Below are positions 6,495-12,502 of a DNA stretch of 14,435 nucleotides, piece by piece; within the stretch, counting starts at the first letter, position 1; each line of letters begins with the position of its first letter. Origin of the DNA: an uncultured Clostridia bacterium. GTDB lineage: Bacteria > Bacillota > Clostridia > Christensenellales > UBA1242. A model generated the notes under the pieces. The model saw only the letters and a program-made list of their open reading frames with translations, searched no databases and was not told where the DNA came from. Location: assembly GCA_947589615.1 (NCBI GenBank), contig CANQBU010000015.1:1-14435 (forward strand), given 5' to 3'. Position numbers and translations under genes: made by a program.

Positions 6495-7285
6495 TATACC
6501 CTCCTTTTTATATTTCTTTTAAAGTAACCCATAAGACCTCTATACTTATATGTGCAATCAAAAATTTTCTTTGAGCCATTATGAATATTTTCGCTTAGCA
6601 ATGTAAATGCACGTGCACTTTCAATTGACTGAACCTTGCTTCCAAGTGAGCAAGACGAACCTATTGCATCATCTTCGGGAATTACTCCAAGAAGAGGCAA
6701 ATTTAAAGCCCGAACAATACTTTCAATATTCATTAAGTCGCCACTTAAAAGCATATCGCCTCTCATTCTGTTTATTACAATGCCTTTATATGTTATATTG
6801 TATTCGTCAAGCAAACTTGCAACCTTGTCCGCATCACGAATCGATGAAAGATGTGGCGTGACAATTATAAGTGCCTCATTAGCCGAAAAAACCGCCCTAT
6901 GAAATCCACTTTCAACTCCCGCAGGGCAATCAATTAAAATATAATCAAAATTGCTGTCTATTTGATCTATGACATTCTTGATATGTTCACCTAAAATCTT
7001 GGTGCTGTTATAAGCATGTGAAGATGGGAGAAGATAAAGAGAAGAAATTTGTCGGTCTTGGACAAGGGCTTGTTTTGGTCTGCATTTGCCCATTATCACG
7101 TCAGTCAAATCAAATATAACTTGATTTTCTATCCCAAGAACCACATCTAAATTATTAAGTCCTATATCAACATCTACAAGTGCGACCCTAAATCCTAATT
7201 TCGCAAGTTGAATTCCAAGATTTGCACACACCGTCGTTTTCCCAACACCGCCTTTCCCGCTTGTCAAAACTATTTTTCTCGCCAT
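6494..7285 (-). CDS. minD: Septum site-determining ATPase MinD
   Basis: Membrane-binding ATPase of the Min system. The 263 residues carry the deviant Walker A KGGVGKTT (11-18, signature Lys 11), DVDIGLNNLDVVLG (switch I region, about 38-51) and DCPAG (Walker B). The C-terminal amphipathic membrane-targeting helix is present (GLMGYFKRNIKRRV at the end). Length is normal. AGAGGT lies 5 nt before the ATG. A terminator separates it from the MreB-like gene upstream, so minD-minE is probably its own transcription unit. No minC is found in the window, so a partner inhibitor must be elsewhere or absent. Confidence 0.97.
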   Translation of the reverse strand: MARKIVLTSGKGGVGKTTVCANLGIQLAKLGFRVALVDVDIGLNNLDVVLGIENQVIFDLTDVIMGKCRPKQALVQDRQISSLYLLPSSHAYNSTKILGEHIKNVIDQIDSNFDYILIDCPAGVESGFHRAVFSANEALIIVTPHLSSIRDADKVASLLDEYNITYKGIVINRMRGDMLLSGDLMNIESIVRALNLPLLGVIPEDDAIGSSCSLGSKVQSIESARAFTLLSENIHNGSKKIFDCTYKYRGLMGYFKRNIKRRV

Positions 7286-7302
7286 AAATACCTCTTAACT
7301 CT

Positions 7303-7329
7303 ATTTTAGCAAAGGTATTGATATAACAA
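7303..7329 (-). promoter_or_regulatory. Possible minD promoter
   Basis: On the minus strand, TAAAAT (7303-7308) lies 18 nt before the minD ATG, with TTGTTA (7324-7329) only 15 nt further up. The -35 sits in the T-run of the preceding terminator. Spacing is short, so this is tentative; the alternative is readthrough from the upstream gene. Confidence 0.35.
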
Positions 7330-7357
7330 AAAGGAAGAAATGTCGATTTCTTCCTTT
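7328..7357 (-). terminator. Rho-independent terminator after the MreB-like gene
   Basis: A perfect 12-bp stem, AAAGGAAGAAAT with ATTTCTTCCTTT, around a four-base loop, followed by five Ts on the minus strand. It lies 16 nt after the stop of the MreB-like gene. Confidence 0.92.
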
Positions 7358-7373
7358 ATATGTCTTATTTTGG

Positions 7374-8375
7374 CTAAATGTTTTCAATCAACTTTTTAAG
7401 TAAATTTTCATCGTCAAGTAATTTGCCAGCACCTAAAATTGCTACATTTTCACCATCTTCAATTATCCTAAATGGATATCTTAAATTTTTTCTCAAGTAA
7501 CTTTCAAGACCATTTATTTTACTCATTCCACCAGTAAAGATTATGCCACTATTTATTATATCTGTGGATATCTCAGGCGGAAGTGAAGTAATTGTCACAT
7601 CTATTGTCCTTATTATTTCGGCAATAAAAGGCTCTAAAACAGGCAACAAATCATTTGACGAAATTATGTATGAGCGTGGCAACTTGCTCTCTGTATCAAC
7701 ACCCGATATTTCCATATTTAGAGTGTCATTCTTATACAAACTGCCCACTTCCTTTTTTATCTTTTCCGCCATTCCAAGTCCAACTAAAATTCCATGATTA
7801 TATGCTATCGTATTTGCAATCGCAACATCGACTGCCCGTCCGCCTATCCCGAGCGTCGCACCCTTTACAATGGAATTCATATTTATAACCGCAAAATCCG
7901 TATTTGCACCGCCAATGTTCACCATTAAATAGGTCTTTGTAGAACTTATGTTTTTTCCTGCTCCTATTGCACCGCAAATTATTGTCGGAATAAGCAAAAC
8001 GTCTTTAAATCCTATATCATGCATAAGCGCCATAAAGTTATCTTTATCTTTAAGGCTTAGTGCACAATTTACTAGCACAAGTATTGAATCTTGATTTTTT
8101 CTGAATTCAAGTTGACTGAAAAAATATTCCAACAACTTTTTCAGATATTCGTAATTTACTATTTTGCCATTGGAAATTGGACTAAAAACTTCTACAGTTT
8201 CATTGGTTTTCCCAAGCATCTCTTTTGCTTTTTCACCAAGACCCACTATTTTGTAACCCTCTGGAGTAGGCTCTGCCGAAATTAATGTAGGCTCACACAA
8301 GGCAAAGCCTTCATCTTTAACATATATTTTTGTATACGCACCGCCAACTTCTATGGCATATCTTATTTTTTTCAT
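7374..8375 (-). CDS. MreB-like actin-family protein with a divergent nucleotide site
   Basis: Actin-like protein of the MreB/Mbl family, which in other bacteria forms membrane-bound filaments guiding cell-wall synthesis. Its 333 residues match MreB length. Landmarks are EPTLIS (28-33), VGLGEKAKEMLGKT (44-57), GAIGAGKNI (135-143), IGGRAVDVAIANTI (177-190), AEKIKKEVGSLY (203-214), SLPPEISTDIINSGIIFTGG (264-283) and ILGAGKLL (313-320). The phosphate motifs have changed: phosphate-1 'DLGTAN' is EVGGAY (9-14), and phosphate-2 'VDIGGGTTE' is VNIGGANTD (152-160). Both key acids are thus Glu/Asn, and the catalytic Glu is Asp. ATP turnover may be altered. The ATG has AGGAG 6 nt upstream and lies 18 nt after the protease stop, so the two are cotranscribed. 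A terminator follows. Context with minD/minE supports a shape or division role. Confidence 0.85.
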   Translation of the reverse strand: MKKIRYAIEVGGAYTKIYVKDEGFALCEPTLISAEPTPEGYKIVGLGEKAKEMLGKTNETVEVFSPISNGKIVNYEYLKKLLEYFFSQLEFRKNQDSILVLVNCALSLKDKDNFMALMHDIGFKDVLLIPTIICGAIGAGKNISSTKTYLMVNIGGANTDFAVINMNSIVKGATLGIGGRAVDVAIANTIAYNHGILVGLGMAEKIKKEVGSLYKNDTLNMEISGVDTESKLPRSYIISSNDLLPVLEPFIAEIIRTIDVTITSLPPEISTDIINSGIIFTGGMSKINGLESYLRKNLRYPFRIIEDGENVAILGAGKLLDDENLLKKLIENI

Positions 8376-8393
8376 TTGTTCTCCTCTGAAATA

Positions 8394-9710
8394 TTAAAAT
8401 GTGATTGTCGCACTCTTTGAGCCATTAAAATCAAATTTTACATTGTCGCCTTCTTTCACATTTAACAGCAAGTAAATTAAATCGTTCCTTTTGGAAATGG
8501 TTACCATTTTGCCGTTAAGCGTGCATGATTTTATTGTCTGTTCTTCCAATTTTTTTGATTTAGAATCGGTTTCTATTACATAATAGCCTTCTTCTTTTAA
8601 AGAAAATGCATAGCTATATGTCGATTCGGGATAAAATTTTCCATCTATAAAGTAGTAATTTGTATCACCCATTGTCAATGGATACGAACTGCAATAATTT
8701 GCTTCTAAAATGTCTACTCCCTTTATTCCCAAAGAAGTTAATGTGTAAATCTTAAAATTTTCTTGGTTTTCCTTATTTAAAATAACTCTGTCGAGAACTT
8801 TCATTATAGGATAAATGGGGATTACTCCATTCATTTGTATTCCGCCAGTTGCATTAATGTCAGTTCCAAGCGTCGCAAGTCCTATTAGGTAGCCTTCTTT
8901 ATCAAAGCAACCGCCACCCGAGTTACCGCCAGTAATACTTACATTCACATCTATTACATCTTCATATATATTTGATAAAACATCAAATGAATAAAAACTG
9001 TTTGCATAGCGTTCAAAAGTAAAATTAATTCCTTTATTTATAGAAATATAAATTGTATCCAATGTTGCCATGTTTTGTGCATGATTTGTAGCAATATTGC
9101 CACATGTAACCCTGTTTAAATAAGTCAAATTTAATGGCGTTCCGATTATAAATACATCTTCTATGTTGTAATGTTCCTCTTCGCTGCAATCGACAACTTT
9201 ATCTTTCATTGCTATATAATTGAAGTTCTTTTCGGTGTAGACAATTGCAACATCGGTATCCTTGTCATACCATAGCACTGTCCCTAAGCTCTCACTTTCA
9301 TCTTCGGCAATTATTGTTATTTCTACATCGGAATATTCGGGCTTATCAACCAAATCAATAACATGATAGTTTGTCGCTATATAACTTCCCATACTTGCAG
9401 TATATTCCACGCCTTCATAATTAACGGTGTATCCGTTTGACGCTACGCACACTCCACTTCCCAGAAACTGCCTCTCTGCTCCGCTTTGATTAATACCGCT
9501 ACAAATGATTGCTACCGTAGCATTATTTTCAATATAGGTGTTCGCAATTTCTGTCATTGACATATCGCTTGTTAATCTGTCATTTAGGCATGCCGTTTCC
9601 GAATAAGTAATTCTATTCTTTATTAAAGGCAATATCAAAGCTGCGAAGCCTAGCGATATGATAAGCACAAGAACTAGAGATATAATGATGTCAACTATAC
9701 TTTTTTTCAA
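8394..9710 (-). CDS. Membrane-anchored trypsin-like (S1C/HtrA-type) serine protease
   Basis: 438 residues. The N-terminal transmembrane helix (about 8-30) is followed by a linker and a chymotrypsin-fold domain. Catalytic residues are visible: His116 in IATNYHVID, Asp153 in DTDVAIV, and Ser264 in TGGNSGGGCFD, where most relatives have GNSGGP. The triad is complete, so activity is expected. There is no recognisable PDZ domain. Instead, residues from about 320 to 438 form a beta-rich C-terminal domain of unknown type. The start codon is TTG with AAGGAGG 6 nt upstream; no ATG fits. A 24-bp palindrome sits just before this ribosome site. The gene is 18 nt upstream of the MreB-like gene. A role in envelope protein quality control or signalling is inference from topology. 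Confidence 0.9.
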   Translation of the reverse strand: MKKSIVDIIISLVLVLIISLGFAALILPLIKNRITYSETACLNDRLTSDMSMTEIANTYIENNATVAIICSGINQSGAERQFLGSGVCVASNGYTVNYEGVEYTASMGSYIATNYHVIDLVDKPEYSDVEITIIAEDESESLGTVLWYDKDTDVAIVYTEKNFNYIAMKDKVVDCSEEEHYNIEDVFIIGTPLNLTYLNRVTCGNIATNHAQNMATLDTIYISINKGINFTFERYANSFYSFDVLSNIYEDVIDVNVSITGGNSGGGCFDKEGYLIGLATLGTDINATGGIQMNGVIPIYPIMKVLDRVILNKENQENFKIYTLTSLGIKGVDILEANYCSSYPLTMGDTNYYFIDGKFYPESTYSYAFSLKEEGYYVIETDSKSKKLEEQTIKSCTLNGKMVTISKRNDLIYLLLNVKEGDNVKFDFNGSKSATITF

Positions 9711-9723
9711 TTAATTCCTCCTT

Positions 9724-9759
9724 AAAAAGCGGATCGATCCGCTTTTTAGCAAAAGTATA
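9724..9759 (-). terminator. Perfect palindromic hairpin before the protease ribosome site, with a possible -10
   Basis: 9724-9747 is a perfect 24-nt palindrome (arm AAAAAGCGGATC) that ends in five Ts on the minus strand. It can terminate transcription from the Ppx-like gene, whose stop is at 9791. Its T-run touches the protease Shine-Dalgarno (AAGGAGG, 9715-9721). A TATACT at 9754-9759 would place transcription start right at the hairpin, but no good -35 was found. It could therefore be a terminator, an attenuator or a 5'-protective stem. Confidence 0.75.
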
Positions 9760-9790
9760 TTTAATTTTTGACTTCTTTTGTTCTTTTATA

Positions 9791-11275
9791 CTATATCACC
9801 TGTAAACTTTTCTTATATACCTTTTTATAATCTTGAGCGACATTCATTCCTTCAAGTATTTCAAAACTTGCATCGCCCTCAACTATTGTCTTCATAATTA
9901 TTGAATCCCCTAGAATGTCACATGCCACATCTTTGATTATTCCATTTCTTGATGCGTTTAAATTTACCGCAAGTTTGACGATTATTCCCAATTTCCTAAC
10001 AGCATCAAGGTCTTCATCTGTGAGAATGGAGTTATATTTTATCCACTCATTTAATGAAAAATCATCTAGGTTTTGACACATGCATATAAAGCCTGCAATC
10101 AAAAGTTCTCGGTGTGTTGCCCCCTTCAATGAGGAATAAACTATCATATCAAAACCATATTTCGAATAGTTTGTTTCATTGATTGCTTTCCCGCTATCAT
10201 ACATAAATGCCGCAATTCTTAAAGGCTTTACATAAAATCTTGGCAGTTTGTGCATAACTTTCAATTGTTTAAATAGTATTAATGCCAAATCATGAACATT
10301 TTGATTTATTGAAAACTCATCTTTTGTAAATTCCAAATAATTGTCAAGCGAGTTTGACAAAAGATCATTAAATCGCTCTTGGGCAAGAGATGTTACATTT
10401 ACGCCAAGCACCCCTTCCTTTAAATCGGCAGTCGATATGGCAAGTTCCTGAGCACCCAAAGCATCAACAATGCCTTTTATAATCGCAAAGCCGGAAGCAA
10501 GCTTGTCCGCATCTTCATAATCAACGCCCTTTATTTTTCTTATCTTATCAAGCTCTAATTCACTTATAAATTTGAAAGTCTTGTCAACTGTTTGTTGGGA
10601 AATTAAATAATTATTTTCAACATTTAAAGGATACCTTTCTATCTTCCTTGCAATTTGCCCAAGTGCAAGAAAAATATTGCCCACTCCAACAAACTTTGCG
10701 ACCTCTTCTTCCTCGCCAAAAACTTCATTTACATTGATCTTTTTTTGAACAAGGTGAGCAATATCATCAAGATTTTCACCAAACTCATTTATGTTAAATG
10801 TCCCGAAAGGAAGAACAATGCTATTTAAGATTGTCCTTCTGTTATAGCGAACTATATAACTAGAAAAAGCCCCAACATAAATATATACGCCCTTTGCATT
10901 ATCTATCGAATTTACAACCGAATTGAAAAGATATTTTATATACTCTTCATCGGAAAGTATTACAAAATTAATTCCCGTATTATTGTAAATTTCATCGATA
11001 AATCCCCTATAATTCCTCGCTCTTGCAATAATATTTGAAGAAACCGCAAATATTCTTTCTGCGCCGAAATTTTCAATCATTCTTCTATACACTTTTAAAA
11101 TGTCAAGGATTCTTATTTTTGTTTGAGGGCTTAGTAGTTCATCTTTATAAATTTCAACACCCGTATTAAGGGGCTGCGATTGAGAAATTGCAAGTCTATG
11201 TTTTGCACCACTGACTTTATATATTGACAATCTCAATGCTTTTTCATTTAATTCAATAACCGCTACTTTTTCCAT
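9791..11275 (-). CDS. Ppx/GppA-family phosphatase-like protein, probably catalytically altered
   Basis: 494 residues with the Ppx/GppA layout: two actin/ASKHA-like domains, then an HD-like domain. Recognisable blocks are IELNEKALRLSI (7-18, for 'iDiGSNs.Rl'), SSNIIARARNYRGF (79-92, for 'aTsAlReA.N...F'), LSDEEYIKYLF (108-118), and a long block ending ELAISTADLKEGVLG (277-291, for 'i.vS..glReG'). Key sites are worn. The phosphate loop 'DiGGGSTE' is YVGAFSSY (133-140). In the C-terminal domain the HD pair is Tyr359-Asp360 in AAFMYDSGKAIN, and the later His is replaced within KYGFDMIVYSS. Exopolyphosphatase or pppGpp hydrolase activity is doubtful; a binding or regulatory role is inferred. It starts 8 nt after the ferredoxin stop, and its AGAGGT ribosome site overlaps that stop. 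Confidence 0.8.
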   Translation of the reverse strand: MEKVAVIELNEKALRLSIYKVSGAKHRLAISQSQPLNTGVEIYKDELLSPQTKIRILDILKVYRRMIENFGAERIFAVSSNIIARARNYRGFIDEIYNNTGINFVILSDEEYIKYLFNSVVNSIDNAKGVYIYVGAFSSYIVRYNRRTILNSIVLPFGTFNINEFGENLDDIAHLVQKKINVNEVFGEEEEVAKFVGVGNIFLALGQIARKIERYPLNVENNYLISQQTVDKTFKFISELELDKIRKIKGVDYEDADKLASGFAIIKGIVDALGAQELAISTADLKEGVLGVNVTSLAQERFNDLLSNSLDNYLEFTKDEFSINQNVHDLALILFKQLKVMHKLPRFYVKPLRIAAFMYDSGKAINETNYSKYGFDMIVYSSLKGATHRELLIAGFICMCQNLDDFSLNEWIKYNSILTDEDLDAVRKLGIIVKLAVNLNASRNGIIKDVACDILGDSIIMKTIVEGDASFEILEGMNVAQDYKKVYKKSLQVI

Positions 11276-11283
11276 TTCTACCT

Positions 11284-11454
11284 CTATTTATCTAATTTTA
11301 TCGCCTCTACAGGGCAACTTGCCTGGCACGCTCCACAATGAATACATTTCTTTTTATCGATAACCGCCTTTCCATCTTTATCAAAACTGATTGCTCCTAC
11401 TGGGCAAATTGCCACGCATGTTCCGCAACCTATACATTTGCTCTTATCTACCAT
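11284..11454 (-). CDS. 2[4Fe-4S] ferredoxin (small clostridial type)
   Basis: A 56-residue electron carrier. Two clusters are encoded by CIGCGTCVAICP (residues 7-18) and CIHCGACQASCP (37-48). Both match CxxCxxCxxxCP, and the two halves are related by internal duplication. The ATG at 11454 has GGAGG 6 nt upstream, and a promoter lies beyond it. It is the first gene of a unit with the Ppx-like gene 8 nt downstream. In anaerobes such ferredoxins carry low-potential electrons between oxidoreductases. A link to the Ppx-like protein is not obvious; the pair may simply share a promoter. Confidence 0.95.
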   Translation of the reverse strand: MVDKSKCIGCGTCVAICPVGAISFDKDGKAVIDKKKCIHCGACQASCPVEAIKLDK

Positions 11455-11472
11455 TTTATCCTCCGTTGAGTA

Positions 11473-11501
11473 ATTTTAGCATATTTTTTTGATAAAGTAA
11501 A
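11473..11501 (-). promoter_or_regulatory. Promoter of the ferredoxin-Ppx-like unit
   Basis: On the minus strand, TTTACT (11496-11501) is 17 nt from TAAAAT (11473-11478), 18 nt before the ferredoxin ATG. It lies in the short gap after the TauE/SafE-like genes. No clear terminator was seen in that gap, so readthrough from 11525 is possible. Confidence 0.5.
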
Positions 11502-11524
11502 CTATTTTTTACATTTTAAATTAT

Positions 11525-11902
11525 TTATTTATTTTTAAATATACTTATTGATTGAATTATTGCCAGCACACAGAGAAATATACCAAACGCCTTTCTTAAA
11601 AGTAGCGTTGGACTTATGCTTGCAAGAAGTGCGCCAATAATTGAAAAAACGATGCCCCCCATTTCAATAAAAATGATTCCCTTTGTCTCAATAAAACCAT
11701 GTTTGTAATGAATTATTAAAGAAAATAGCGCCATAACCAAAAATGATATTAAATTTATGCCCTGACACAATTTTTGGTCCATTCCTAAAAATATTGTTAA
11801 AAGCGGTATAAGTATTGTTCCGCCACCCATTCCGAGACCACCGAATACCCCCGAAATAAGCCCGAATAAAATATTTAAGAAAATTATCAAATAAATGCTC
11901 AT
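11525..11902 (-). CDS. TauE/SafE-like membrane permease, half-size, second of a pair
   Basis: 125 residues, almost entirely hydrophobic, with about four membrane helices. The family motif appears at the N-terminus: GLISGVFGGLGMGGGTILIP (residues 14-33), the Gly-rich loop of putative sulfite/organosulfonate exporters of the TauE/SafE family. Typical members are about 250 residues with two such repeats, so this is one repeat. It overlaps the partner gene by 4 bp (ATGA), so coupled translation and hetero-oligomer assembly are likely. The transported substrate is unknown. Confidence 0.88.
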   Translation of the reverse strand: MSIYLIIFLNILFGLISGVFGGLGMGGGTILIPLLTIFLGMDQKLCQGINLISFLVMALFSLIIHYKHGFIETKGIIFIEMGGIVFSIIGALLASISPTLLLRKAFGIFLCVLAIIQSISIFKNK

Positions 11903-12324
11903 ATAATTAATTTTATTCCCCCTAAAAACATGATTATCGCAAATATCAGTCTCACAACTTTAGGGGGTAAAAATTTTAATGCAAATGCCCCGATTATTCC
12001 ACCTATTACTACGCCAAGCCCAACAGTTAGCAATGGAAAAGAATCAATAAAACCATTGAAAACATATATGCAAGATGAGATGACACTTAAGGGGAAAATA
12101 ACTAATATTGCAGTGGCATGTGAATGCTTCGCATCAAGTGACAAAACCTTTTGCAAAATGGGAACGCAAACCATACCCCCGCCCCCACCGAAAAAGCCAT
12201 TTAAAAAACCTATGATTGCCCCACTTCCAATTAAAGCAATCTTCTTTTTAATGTTGCCCCCTTTTGTCTTTGCACTCTTTGTCTTTTTTTGTTGCTTTAT
12301 GTCTTTCTTTGTTGCCCCTATCAT
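11899..12324 (-). CDS. TauE/SafE-like membrane permease, half-size, first of a pair
   Basis: 141 residues from the ATG at 12324. That start is chosen because GGGGAGG ends 4 nt upstream; the in-frame GTG at 12345 would place the ribosome site inside the coding region. A Lys-rich N-terminal tail of about 25 residues precedes about four membrane helices. The Gly-rich motif is GFLNGFFGGGGGMVCVPIL, and the protein ends in a hydrophobic helix with no tail. It pairs with the overlapping downstream half-size gene; together they equal one full-length TauE/SafE transporter. Its promoter is not clear. Confidence 0.88.
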   Translation of the reverse strand: MIGATKKDIKQQKKTKSAKTKGGNIKKKIALIGSGAIIGFLNGFFGGGGGMVCVPILQKVLSLDAKHSHATAILVIFPLSVISSCIYVFNGFIDSFPLLTVGLGVVIGGIIGAFALKFLPPKVVRLIFAIIMFLGGIKLII

Positions 12325-12449
12325 ATTTCCTCCCCTTTTTCGCACCTTAATTTCGACGCTTCAAGCTTTACTTTTATGCTAAATTTGCCCTACTTCGTTC
12401 CCAAATTCAATAAATATATAAATATTATAAATAAATATTTAAAATTTAT

Positions 12450-12478
12450 TTGATTGTTTTTGAGAAATGTTGTATACT
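12450..12478 (+). promoter_or_regulatory. Promoter of the secreted-protein gene at 12503
   Basis: TTGATT (12450-12455) and TATACT (12473-12478), spacer 17 nt, predicting transcription start near 12485. This start lies downstream of an in-frame ATG at 12467 and so supports the ATG at 12503, which has AAGGTGG just upstream. The 157-bp gap from 12346 to 12502 holds this promoter and nothing else recognised. Confidence 0.6.
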
Positions 12479-12502
12479 AGGAGGGTAATAAAAAGGTGGA
12501 CT

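Noticed and set aside
12325..12345. GTG start extending the TauE/SafE-like protein by 7 residues
   Set aside because: The strong GGGGAGG would lie inside the coding sequence. The ATG at 12324 is correctly spaced from it.
11930..12382. 150-codon open frame on the plus strand
   Set aside because: It is the antisense of the TauE/SafE-like gene. Its Pro/Phe-rich content follows from the complementary Gly/Lys codons, and no ribosome site was seen.
12467..12502. ATG at 12467 as start of the secreted protein
   Set aside because: It overlaps the -10 element and lies upstream of the predicted transcription start. The ATG at 12503 has its own ribosome site and gives a normal signal peptide.
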